From Maylandia zebra (lineage: Eukaryota > Chordata > Actinopteri > Cichliformes > Cichlidae), in the NCBI RefSeq assembly GCF_041146795.1, contig NC_135176.1, positions 19,603,786 to 19,667,785 on the forward strand: a DNA stretch of 64,000 nt. Reading direction: 5' to 3'. The position numbers were made by a program, and so were the translations under genes. Below the pieces are notes generated by a model. The model had not been told where the DNA came from. It saw only the letters and a program-made list of their open reading frames with translations, and ran no database searches. Shown piece after piece: positions 11,581 through 22,536 of this stretch (its first letter is position 1; each line of letters begins with the position of its first letter).

Positions 11581-14274
11581 TATGTCATTAAAATCATCAG
11601 TTGAGCTGATGGAGAGCATGTGCACAGGACTCCTGCCAGCCTAGCTCACACGTTTCTTGTGGGTTTCCTAAACACAGAAATGGAATAAAAGAAAATAGAT
11701 ATATGCCTTCTAGTCTTTCCAAATGTTATTAACCCCAATTGATCAAATTCAGATAATATGCTGAAGTTACAGCGCAACCTAGCGCTGGTCCTAAGGCTTT
11801 CTGTTAAAGGAATTCCACAAAGTGAGTTGCAGCAACGTGGCAACCAGAGACCACAGAAAATCAGCTAGAAACCTAATTCAAGAGATGCGGGCAAAATTAG
11901 TGCTCATGACACAAAGTGGTTGGGTTAAACTTTCTCCACTTTAAGCTCCTGAAAGTGAAGGACACCTTTGACTGAAATATGTCAGGCTAATAAATAGAGG
12001 GCTACCTAGTGAACTGAAGCCTGTTCAGTACCCCAGTGATGATGACCAGCAACAAATACTAATGAGGGAACTTTTCATCTAGTGCACTGTCTCCACAGTT
12101 CTTATGGCGAGTGAGTGAATTTGCCTGCGATTGTCATGATAGCTGCTACATTTTGCAAATGTTTCCAACTGGTTCCACCTCTGACCATGCATGCTAAATT
12201 CTCCTAATGCGATGACGTCACTTTAACACTGATAACCATCAAACAATAATGGTACAACGCATGTAACACCGACTCGTGTTTAGCTAAAATCACTGGTAGC
12301 ATTTAACATTTAGCATTTAGCTAGCATTGGTGCTCAGGATGTATCCTCCTGCTGCTGATTCATTCTCAGTGAATACACTTGCGCACTTGGAGAACGTGGT
12401 TGGTTTTGTTTCCTGGAGGCCAACTACAGCACAGCACTAATTAAAAGTCCTCTGTACCCCTAAAGAAAAATCAACTCCCCCCAGCGGCTATTGTATCTGT
12501 AAAACTGATGATTGCACAATTTAAGTTGCACAAAACGTCTTTCATGACCTTTTCTGCAGTGGAATTTAGTATCTATAAAACAATTGAAGGGCTTAGGAAA
12601 GCCATTAAATGGTCATGAAAAATAAATGCGAAGTCCACAGGTGGGGACAAAATGGAAGCAAACCAGGAAGAAGGAAGGCTTTTCTTTGCAATCGTCGCAC
12701 TGCGTCACACCAGTCACATTGAATGTTTCATTTTAAATAAACAAATCAGACTGTTTACAAAAAAAGATAAGCTCGGGGTGTGGAGGTCAGCAATAATGTC
12801 AAATACTGAATCCTGAGAGATGGGGGCTGGGGTAGGGGGCACAGAGAGCCTAACTCCTGAAAGAGAGCAAAGGTGAACGTCCTTTCTTTAAGATTCAAAT
12901 GAACTAAAACCATTTCTGAGTAAATAAAGTAATCAGATGCCGTCTTTTTAAATCAAATATCTGACGCAGAATTGGGAGGGTACTTAAAAAAAAGATAATA
13001 CACTTCATTCCTGATACTTTTACCAGTGCACGTCATCGACGAGTCAGAACAGGCAGGCTGCTGACTCACCCACTTCAGAAAAAAATCTGACGTTTGACAT
13101 GAGCATATCTGTCCTAGTGGCTGGTTTTCTGTGCACACCCAGTAGATTTCATGTCAAAGCTCTGTGCATGCATAGAAATGACCCCTCAACTTGATGTTTG
13201 AGTAAAATCCAACTCAGTTTGAGGCAAAATGATTTCTACCCATGACCACGTCTCTGGCATTTTCATAAATCTTGCTGATTGAGACCCGCACAGCCCCACC
13301 GTGCACAGTCCACAGGGCCGTGAACCACCTGAGATTATTCTTGCCCTCCTTACAGCAGGAATGTGCAGCATGTGTTACTCATCGTCGACAGGAGAAGTGG
13401 AGCATGTCCTCAGTATCTTAAGATCAACACAAAATTGCATTCTTTGAAGGCTAGAAAAACACTGAGCTACTTTACTTCGCATGTGTTTGGCTGCAAGTGG
13501 TTAGTTTTCAAACTCTCTGCATGTGTATTTACTTCTTTGCATCAGCTCGAAACGCTTTCCAAGCCCTCGGGTCTGCATTGGAGTGAAATTCAGAAATAAG
13601 TTACAAACTGTCAAAATTAAAAAGGAGAAGAAATAAAAATGTGGGGTAAAGACTAGAGCCAGTGTATTTACTCGGTAGTGCTGCATAAAGTGAAGTCAAG
13701 GCGGATGCATGTTTTTGGTTATGGCAAACCATTGTTTGGCCATTCACCCAAAACTACAAAGTAGATCTACAAAGTTCAGTAGGATTCAACCATTCCTATA
13801 AAGCAAAAAAAAAAAAGTATATTTAGAGAGTTTCTAACTACTGAAAATACTTCTTTTGTTTCTGGCAATAGCTGTCATCTGGTCAGAAGATGCGTACCCC
13901 GAATATCTGAGTCGATTGATTATGACATTTGTTTTCTCAAATGAGTGTCATCTGGGTAACGTGAAAACAGCGAAAAAATCTGGCACACACTATTTGATAG
14001 ACTGTACATAAAAGATGGCTGTCACACAATTGTTAGTGAAGTCATGTGGGAAACCTTAAGCAGTGGGTTTTGCAGTCACAGTTGTGTTTTAACAGCAAAC
14101 ATGACATTAGAAGCCAAAGTACTGTGGGTTTAATCTCTTTTGGGTAAGGGGACTAAGACTTGAAAAAAGTTATTAAGGCTGTAAATTCATGAGAAAAAGT
14201 ATTACTATCATCATAGAAAAGGAAGCAAAGAATTATTTTTCCACAGACTTTAACACTGTTGCACTTCTTTTTTC
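11581..14274. other. Intronic or intergenic DNA, nothing recognised
   Basis: This lies within the putative long intron of the miR-22 host gene. No exon, RNA gene or transposon end could be supported. Open frames are short and unrelated to known families. Confidence 0.4.
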
Positions 14275-14380
14275 ATAGCCAGTGGATCTGCCCCCTCTGG
14301 CCATTAGAAAAAATGCAGCTTTACTGGACGCTACATCCATCTTCTATATACAGTCAATCGCCTGGACCATGCTTCTAGCA
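14275..14380. repeat. Unclassified dispersed repeat, copy 2
   Basis: The block CTGCCCCCTCTGGCCATTAG followed by AATGCAG matches the core of the copy near 11490 with several differences. It ends near a CATCCATCTTCTATATACAG word. The ends are unclear. Confidence 0.35.
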
Positions 14381-15039
14381 AGGCTGGAAAATTCTGTTTA
14401 GTTACTTTAATTTAGATATGAATCTTATCTTTGTTAGTTAACCTGCTTAAACCACGTAGTCAGCTGTACAGTTACAACATACCACTAGGTTAGATGACAG
14501 CTCTAATTTAGATGAGTTATAGTACAGGTGTTCTCTGGAACACACCCAAACTTTTTTAAAACTTCAAAAACAAATATTTCTTTGGACTTCTGCAGGGTCT
14601 CTTCTCTCTTGTACGGGCTGTCTGCTCCTATTCAGCGCTTCTCGCTCATCCTTTGTAACCATGGTAACTGACAAAATTTCTTTTTTTTTCTCATTCAGGA
14701 GGCTGCTCTCTGAATGCGAGCATCCTGTAACTAAAAGAATGTCTAAGAATTTCTCGCTGGCACTGTATATCGTGCAGAGGCAGCTGAGCCGCTGATCCGC
14801 TTGTCCATCCTGGTGATCTGACGCATGATCTTGTGTGCATCTCCCCGGGCACTTTTTTTACTTTGCATATCAGCTCACTTCACCCACTTACTCACAGCTG
14901 ATTGCACACACTGTGATTCGACTGCACCCACTTACTGTACGTGTGTGACTGGCTGTATGCCACCTCATGCCCACGCTACTAAAGCAGGGAGTTTGTAGGG
15001 GAAGTTAAACAATCTTTTCTTCTCTTTCTGCAGAAATAC

Positions 15040-15198
15040 ATGCACCTAAAGCCAGAGGAAGAAAGAGGAAGGAGTCACCATTTGCGCCTTAAAGCGGATT
15101 GTGCATCACTGCAGGCTCTCTCACGCTCGCCGGCTTCATACCAGCTGATGCACAGCAGTTCTTCACTGGCAAGCTTTATGTTTCTGTACACATGCTAA
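15040..15198 (+). CDS. Small ORF (52 aa) overlapping the miR-22 5p arm, doubtful
   Basis: In the last exon of the miR-22 host gene an ATG at 15040 opens 52 codons and stops at 15196-15198, at the first bases of the 3p arm. The peptide starts MHLKPEEERGRSHHLRLK and is Ser/His-rich at its end, with no known domain. The lack of family resemblance and the overlap with the hairpin make coding unlikely. It is listed because it is the only sizeable frame in the exon. Confidence 0.15.
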   Translation: MHLKPEEERGRSHHLRLKADCASLQALSRSPASYQLMHSSSSLASFMFLYTC

Positions 15199-15225
15199 AG
15201 CTGCCAGCTGAAGAACTGCTCTGGC
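15151..15225 (+). ncRNA. mir22: pre-miR-22 hairpin
   Basis: This is a clear miR-22 precursor. The 5p arm lies at 15157-15178 (starts AGTTCTTCACTGGCAAGC) and the 3p arm at 15198-15219 (starts AAGCTGCCAGCTGAAGAAC). The two pair over about 20 bp, with GCAGTTCTTCA opposite TGAAGAACTGC at the base and GCTTTA opposite TAAAGC near the loop. The 3p seed AGCTGCC (15199-15205) is the conserved miR-22 seed. The C at 3p position 11 (CCAGCTGAAG) is the form I recall for fish miR-22a; human has T. It sits in an exon of an inferred lncRNA host. miR-22 is a broadly expressed vertebrate regulator of muscle, metabolic and proliferation genes. Confidence 0.95.
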
Positions 15226-15425
15226 CAGCTCTGCTCCCGGAAGGCTCAAGAAGAGGAAGCAGATGACGGGTGATGGGAATTTGGCTGAAGAGGACTTTTA
15301 TAACCTGTAAGATTGGACCAGAAACATTGTATAGATTATAGGCAGACATGTTATCCTTTTCCCACCAAAAACTGCTTGAATTGTGTTTTTTATGTCTTTT
15401 AATAAAGCACAAAATATTTTCTCAG

Positions 15426-17310
15426 ATGTGTTGTTGCAGTCACGCTATAGACAATAAAGTGCATACCAGCACTGCATGTTCTCTCGTCCAAAAATAACAG
15501 CACACTCACAGAGAGGCACATGACTACGCAAAAATGTGTCACACCTAATGGCTTTTAAGTATCTGCTGATCCCATCAAAGGATCAGAGTAAATTAAGATG
15601 CTCTTTAAATGCTAAATTGTCAAAGCAAATTGGTTTCAGATCTGCAATAACTGCCCGGTCTTTGTTCTCATGTTAAGTCAACACGATGGCATTCAGTCAG
15701 GACTGTTTGTACCCAATTGGATTGCTGTTACATATAAACCAGAAAGAGAAGAGAAAAAAACTTCCCTAATGTCTGTTGTTCAGAGCCTAAAGGCATCACC
15801 AGCTGCTTTAAGGAATTCCTTCACAGTGTGTTCAAGGGTGAACTCACACGATTGTCAAACTGGGAGAGGCCCTGAAATTGAAAAAACTATGTATAGTAGA
15901 GCAAACTACTTATTTTTTTATGTAGAGGATAAAAATGTATAGTTGTTTCAGTTTTTCTTTCAGAGTTAGTAAGTTGATTAAAAACAAAAATCAGTCACAT
16001 TATGCTGATGTAATTTTTCAGCAGTACTTCAAATATACATATGACTGGAAAGCACATTCAGCACATTTGGCAACTTTTTAAAGCTGAACGAGCTCCTGCG
16101 GTTTGTTGGGCTGAGAAATCCTGAGTATTTTGTTCCACGCGGACAAACAGGAATTTGAAAGACGAAAGTAGAAGTTGAGAGTTGTTAGCGCAAACAACTT
16201 GATGATCTTAGTGCAGTGTCATAAAATCACCACCAGATGTCAGGATGCTCTGCAAAAACTAACACGGCTGAGAGCGCCGAGGAGCCTGATCTCACTGTAG
16301 GACAGATGTACACTGATGAGTCACCCATATAGTTTAAACAGTATTAATGAATTGCATCTTATTATGTTAGAAATTGCTAGAAGCAGATGATAGACGGAGA
16401 AGAGAATAACTGTATGAGTCAGGAGTGGCATAGAAGGTATGTGAGGGTAGCATTTTTATTCCTCGTCCTCGTGTCCAAAATCTCGAGACAGAGTCTCACA
16501 TTTTGATTGGTTCTCCGGGAGATCAGGTTAATCAGGTTTTTACCCAGCGCATGTGAAGGGGAGGCTTTTCGTTGTAGCTAGAAGAAGGTTATTCATAAGG
16601 AAAAGTTACAAGATAACAAAAGTGACGAGCTTTGCAGATTTCATCCACCATGACTGAAAATAGCGCACAGAAAATCAGGCGGCTCTATACTCCGAGAAAC
16701 AGGAATTTTGTGTTTTTTAATTGCTATTTCTTTTAAGTTTTATTAGTTTTTATTTGTTATTTTTCAGATTTGCAAAGGGGGGTGGGGGTGCGCTGTGAAG
16801 TGTATGCGTCATAATTGGATAAAAATTGATTACATTGTCAAATGTGGCTCAAAAAAGTCTGCAAATCTATGGGTACGTCCAAACTGAAACCTAAAGCCTG
16901 CGGAAACCATGGTGAAATGAAATAAAAACAGGAGTATGTTAAGATTATCGTGGAAGAAAGGCCTGGAGACGTGGAGGTATGGTCTGGAGAAAGGATGAAT
17001 AAAAGTTAGTAGAAGCAAGACACATGTGTGTGAATGAGAGGGAGACAGGTGGAAATCAGAGGGTTGGTGTGACAGAAGACGACCCGAGGGATTTATATCA
17101 TATTTTTTGACACCATTGTTAGGTTATCTGCCATGAGCTGATCCAGTCAAATCTGTTTGCTCATTATACAGATTTATGTTTTTGCACAAGGTATGGAACT
17201 TTAAAACAGCATTAAGATATGATGTAAGGAAATCTCAGAAAGGTGTGAAAAAGTAAAGAAGTCATCAAACACTGACATATTTCTTTTTCATATTTCAACA
17301 ACATTACAAC
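15426..17310. other. Intergenic DNA, nothing recognised
   Basis: No gene, RNA or clear transposon is visible between the end of the miR-22 host exon and the hAT element at 17311. Confidence 0.45.
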
Positions 17311-18320
17311 TAGGGATGGGTATCGTTTAGGTTTTATCCGATACCGGTGCCAAATCGGTACTTTTGAAACGGTGCCGGTGCTTAAACGGTGCTCGAACCG
17401 GTGCTTAAAGAATGGAGAACACAAAATTTGTCCAAAAACCTCTCATGTTCAGCTGTTTTGTTTTTTTTTTTGTAAAAAGATAACAATGTTAGCCTTTTCT
17501 GCAGCTATGGGGCATATATGGTATCACTCCTGGCTGGAAGCAGTGCTTAAACAATGGAAAAAAAACACAAACTTTGTCCAAAAACCTCTCATGTTCAGCT
17601 GTTTCCCACTTTTTCTTTGGTCATTTTAGCCTTTTTGTCCAGGGTGAAGGGAGTATCTGCCATCAAACAAGAGGACAGTCGCATGTAGCTATGATCATGT
17701 TTGCTAGTTCACCTTACCTGCATTAATGTAATAACGTGGTTAGCCTACTCAACGTAAATTACACTCGAACAACATTAAGCGACTCACGCAGAGAAGAACG
17801 GCTGCTGCTGCCATCATCATCCTCATCATTTCTGCTACACTGGCAGGGCTAGGGGCCAGGACTCTATTCTTCGGGTTTTTGGGGGATGTTGCTCCGGGTC
17901 CGATAACTGGCAACCCACCCGACGTGCACAGTGTGAGGTCTCGCAGCAAGCTATCAAATACGGCGCATTTCTGGGCTTTTTAAAAAAACGCTATGCGTCG
18001 CCAGGTGTTTCATCGGATTCGAGGTGTTACAGTATCACAGTATCAGCTTAAAGCACTTGTTGCAGGCTGCTGAGTTTGCATATTTTGCTGTGAAGTACAG
18101 CCAGACTTTTGACCTCTTCGCCTTGGACATTTTTAATCTGTAGCTCTGCTCTAACTGAACGTACGTACCTGGCCCCGCCTACTATCCTCGGAAACGTAAA
18201 ATGATTGGCTAGAAGTGTATCACAGCTCAGGAAAAAAAAGCACCGAAATAAAGCACCGAAATGTGCGCTGCTTTTCGGTCTGGTTACTACCGTTTATGTC
18301 AGAACCGGTACCCATCCCTA
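17311..18320. mobile_element. Non-autonomous hAT-like DNA transposon with perfect 8-bp TSD
   Basis: The 1,010-bp unit starts TAGGGATGGGTATCG and ends GGTACCCATCCCTA, giving terminal inverted repeats of about 13 bp. Both ends are flanked by ATTACAAC (17303-17310 and 18321-18328), a perfect 8-bp target duplication, which is diagnostic of the hAT superfamily. Subterminal DNA is rich in CCGGT/ACCGG motifs (for example CGGTGCC, ACCGGTGC), possible transposase sites. No transposase frame of useful length remains, so it needs a helper. The clean duplication suggests a fairly recent insertion. Confidence 0.85.
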
Positions 18321-18789
18321 ATTACAACAGTGGATTATTAATGGAGATGCATCCATGTGCAAATACATGTTATTTTATAGGTGATCAACTTTTGGGTGAT
18401 TAATCTAAGATAATGAAATTTTGATGAAAATTTGTATCATATGAAGAGAAATGACTACATACTACAGTTAACTACACCTTCAAGGAACATTACTCTATTT
18501 TTACACTGTTTTCAGAGGGCTCTTTAGAATTTCTTTACAAGGTATATTCTATAAAACATGCAGTATGTCATGATTATTACATGATATTCTTACTGTTTGT
18601 ACTGTGAAATGAATACAATCTGAATTCAAAAATAGTGTAATCATACATGCACATTCATAATATAATCTGTGTTAGACCCCTTAAATTAAGGTTAAAGTCA
18701 ACACTTTGTGTTATGTTTGGACCCTACACCAATTTTCATTTATTGCACTGGCATACTTTTTATGACAAGTAACATTTTCAGTTTCAGTA

Positions 18790-19630
18790 ATGAGTACATA
18801 TACTCAAGTACCCTGATAAAAACACCTGTACATCATCTCCTGTCCAACCAGCCAATCATGTGGCACAGAATCCTGCAGCTATAGGTCAGAAGCTTAGCAT
18901 GGGGACAGGATTATTAGCACCAATCTGATTTAAGTATTTCTCATTTGCCCATCAAGTCTGGATCAGGGGAATATCCAGACTTGATGGAGCTGACTGAAAA
19001 GCCACAATAACTCAGACATCTAATATTTACTACTGTGGTGAGCTGCCCAGAAACCATCTCTGGCTCACAGCATATATGTGTCTAGCAGCAAATGGGCTAA
19101 CAGCAGGAAAGGTTCACATCAGGTTCCATTTCTGTGAACCAACAACCGAAATCTGAGGGTGCAGTGGGTCGACCGCACAGGTGAAGGCTGGCAAAACATT
19201 GCACTTCAGGATAAGCTCAGATTGCCAACAACATGAATCCATGAAGTCAACGTGCCTCATGTCAACAGTCCAGGCTTCTTTCCTGGCACATTCTGTTATG
19301 TAATTATGGCTTGAAATAAAAAGCCTATGAGTATTGCTGCAGACCATTTACATCCCTTAATGGAAGCGAAAGGGATACTTTCGGCATGATGCTGCACTGT
19401 TGAGTGAAACAAAAGTCATCTGCAGTGGTTTCGTCAACACGACAATGAGTTCAGTGTATTCTCCAATTACCAGCTGTGAGTCCAGTAGAAAACCTTTGGG
19501 ACGTGATGCAGTGCAACAATAGACTCGAAGGAGCAATGTTCAGATGAAGAATCTGCATATTGTTATCATTTCTGATGAAGCACAATCACAAAAGCACATC
19601 TCCAACATCCTGTGGAATCCATGCCACCCA
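18790..19630 (+). mobile_element. Decayed Tc1-like transposon
   Basis: Word-by-word resemblance to a common fish Tc1-like element supports this: CAGCCAATCATGTGGCA near the start, AATAACTCAGACATCTAATA, GCAAATGGGCTAACAGCAG, CAACAACATGAATCCATGAA, then the transposase-end remnant AACCTTTGGGACGTGATG. In intact copies these encode the helix-turn-helix and DDE parts of the transposase, but here no long frame survives. A 37-bp hairpin (18950-18986, arms CATCAAGTCTGGAT) lies inside it. Ends and target duplication were not found. Confidence 0.6.
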
Positions 19631-19721
19631 GATCCGAGGCTGTCTGGAGAGCAAATTGACGTCCTACCCATTAATAGCTTAGCATCCATAATAAGTGAAC
19701 TGCTTGTGCTTCTATGGCAAT

Positions 19722-19722
<1 letters not shown>

Positions 19723-19788
<66 letters not shown>
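19723..19788. repeat. Microsatellite (AC)33
   Basis: An uninterrupted AC dinucleotide tract, just after the decayed Tc1-like element and about 800 bp upstream of trarg1. Confidence 0.95.
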
Positions 19789-19791
<3 letters not shown>

Positions 19792-20602
19792 TATATTGCA
19801 CATAGAACATTTCATTATATGCAAACTCAATGTGCTTAACACAGAACATAAAAAATAAAAGTATAAGATAAGACGTGAAAGCACTAGCACTTCGAGTATT
19901 GCTAATTTTATTTAAAAACACTTCAACTGATTCTTGACTGATCAGATGTTAAATTTGGGGAGCTCTTTGCAGGGATGCCGTTACAGGCTCTAATATGGCA
20001 GAATACAACCAGTGTCTGAGTCAGCAGGTGGTGTATGTGTTTAGAGGCTTGTGGTTCAATGTCCGCCCTGCTCCAGCTCCACTCATCTCTCTCCCCCACA
20101 CACCCTCCATAGTGTTCGATATGCTGATCCAACTGCTGCCCCCATGCGCACATGGAAAGATGGAAAGCTTTTACGCACCGCGCGCGTTCACTTAAAACGG
20201 GTTTAGCTGTTGTTTCTGCATTGTCACACGCATCGCCTGGTGCATAAGTAGGCTTCGGCATTAGGGATGTGCTGTAGAAAAGTAGGGGATGCGGTAATAC
20301 CTCACTACATAATACAGGGGGGTGGGGGTAAGAGACGAGACTTGCGTCCAGATGCTCACCGCCAACTAAACGTGAGAGAAGCTCAGACATCAATAACATC
20401 TCGCTCATCAATAAGAAATTTTGATGGAGTTGGACTGCTTAATTAAATAGGTTGCCTTTACGCTAGCTGAATTTGTAATATTTAATCTGATGACCCCCAA
20501 TGGACAAGATCTGAAGGAAGAACTCTTCAGCGTCTCCATCCACAGGAAAGCGGCTCGGCCAGACAGAGAATCCGACTTGGAGATATTTCTTATCTTTCAG
20601 TG

Positions 20603-21384
20603 ATGGCTATTAACACTGATGCTGCCTTTGGGAAAAGCGCCCTTGGCGAGAGGGAAGTTTCTATACCCACCGGCTTCCAGGACACGGAGAAGCTACTGAG
20701 CACAGCAACCACCGAGCCCACCGGGCAGAGCAACATCAAACCATCTGACTCTTTCTCCCTGAACATCAGAGGGAGTGTCCGCTCCCTGGATGCGGACCAG
20801 AACGGACACAGATCACCTCTTAAATCGGGCTCCGTTGGGCAACTGGCCCCACCCAGATCCTCGTCCCGGCTTTTCCTGGGACAGCTGCCCTCTCAGGTGC
20901 CACCGGGCACCGACCCCCCGAGTTACCTCTGGCTCGCCGTGCTGTCCTGTTTCTGTCCCGGCTGGCCGCTCAATATTTGTGCCTTGTGGTATGCAAATGT
21001 GGTGAGTGCCGCGCAGTTATTTAGCTTTTACTTTATCCATAGACATTTTTCTCCGTGCTTTAAATCACACTGTAAATCCAGGTGTTTTGCTACTGTTTTG
21101 CAACTGTGTTGCTCTTAAATTATTTATATTTTATCTCCTTCCATTTCCCGTTAGTCGAGGACTGTTCTCCAGACAGGGGATGCTGAGGGAGCGAGAAAGT
21201 ATGGGCGTCTATCTATGTTACTCAGCGCCCTGGCAATGGTGCTGGGTGTGGCTGTGATCATCTTCGTAGCGGTTACAATAGGTATGCGAGGAAGAAATGG
21301 AACAAACACACAGAAATCTCAGTGTAACTCTGTGTATATCAACTTTTTCCTCTGTCTGTTTTGCTCTCAGAGATGCAGCAATGA
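20603..21384 (+). CDS. trarg1: Trafficking regulator of GLUT4 1-like (TRARG1/TUSC5), dispanin family
   Basis: Three coding exons, 20603-21001, 21155-21281 and 21371-21384, join in frame to give 179 residues; junctions are GTG|GTGAGT..TTAG|TCG and ATAG|GTATGC..TCAG|AG. Residues 1-100 are polar and Ser/Gly/Pro-rich, with no signal peptide. Two hydrophobic segments follow: residues 108-131, with the dispanin motif CFCPGWPLN, and 152-175. Between them lies a cytosolic loop SRTVLQTGDAEGARKYGRL. This matches the CD225/dispanin plan, and the loop (SR..Q.G...GAR..GRL) matches human TRARG1 best. In mammals TRARG1 sits in GLUT4 vesicles of fat and muscle and aids their recycling. The last exon adds only EMQQ. 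The start at 20603 is the first in-frame ATG of the exon. The gene ends tail to tail with gosr1. A related dispanin paralogue is the main alternative. Confidence 0.85.
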
Positions 21385-22227
21385 AAAGTGGGATGAAAGG
21401 AGTCTTCTTTTACGTCATCTCAAATTTTCACACGAGGAAGGATGTCAATTTGACGATGAAAAAGCACAAACAAGACGAAGAGACTCTCAAGTACGACTTA
21501 ATGTTTTGTTTTTGTTTGTTTTGTTTTCTGCTACGGACCTAAAAAAAAAACAGAAAGAAAAAGAAAGAAGGGCAGGACATTTCTATTTTTCTGGCTACAC
21601 TCATGCCCAATCACGTCAGAAACTCAGGATCTGAGGAAGAAAGATAAAAACTGCACTATTGTGTCAGGCTGTCAGTAACTATATTCTCATAGTCTAAACT
21701 AGTGGTGCACTCCTGCCTTATGCAGACAGCTGGATAAAACTACAACTTGCAAATAAATTAAAAAAGAAAAAAACACATATGGGTTCACTAAACACAACAA
21801 CAAATACACAAGATCAGAAAAAAAGGCATCAGTGCACTTCTAGTCCATGATGTCGTCACTGCCTGCCCTGTTTCTCAAAACTAAATATTAACAAAACATT
21901 AACTTTTTCTCCCATTTGAGAGTTTTGTGGCTGTAGGAAGACGTATAAGCTGTTTTCGTACATTGTTTACATGAATTTTAGGCACATGTCTATGTATCAC
22001 AACAATGCCTTTCTGCAGTCATAGTGTGATATCTTGCTTTGCGTGCTGTCATAACTGAAATGACTCCTGTTTGGACTCTACTGAACCTCATTATGTTTAC
22101 AATATACTGCAAGATATGAACGGGGCGGTTGCCCCCCTTGTATGCACCTATCTTGGCACTCTGATGTTCATGTTTATACATTTATACTGTATGACTGGTT
22201 TACTGTGCCATAGTTCTGCATGTCTGA

Positions 22228-22233
22228 AATAAA
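22228..22233 (+). terminator. trarg1 poly(A) signal AATAAA
   Basis: AATAAA on the plus strand about 850 bp after the trarg1 stop is the likely 3' end signal, giving a long 3' UTR. The minus-strand signal for gosr1 follows within 50 bp. Confidence 0.55.
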
Positions 22234-22273
22234 GCTGAATGAGCATGACCAAGCTGGAAGTGAGTTTGTCACT

Positions 22274-22279
22274 TTTATT
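22274..22279 (-). terminator. gosr1 poly(A) signal AATAAA
   Basis: TTTATT on the plus strand reads AATAAA on the minus strand, about 260 bp after the gosr1 stop codon. It faces the trarg1 signal, so the two genes are convergent with almost no spacer. Confidence 0.55.
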
Positions 22280-22536
22280 TAACAAAATAAGTCAATACAA
22301 TACACAATCCAAATGAAAGGTTATTATGTGAATTTATAAGGAGTTAAAATAACAACAGGATACAAGCAGCAATATACAAATCCCCAGAAAATAAATAAAC
22401 TCTCCAATCTGAGAAATTACATTTTATTTTCAATATTTTGTGTCAATTATATTTTTGTGCCATAGAGAGAATAAAAACCACATGGTATACACTTGGTTAG
22501 AGTTACAGTGCGTATATTTTGTCAGTTGATGGCGAT

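Noticed and set aside
19923-20411. 162-residue minus-strand open frame upstream of trarg1
   Set aside because: It overlaps the likely trarg1 promoter, depends on chance GC-richer sequence and has no recognisable motif.
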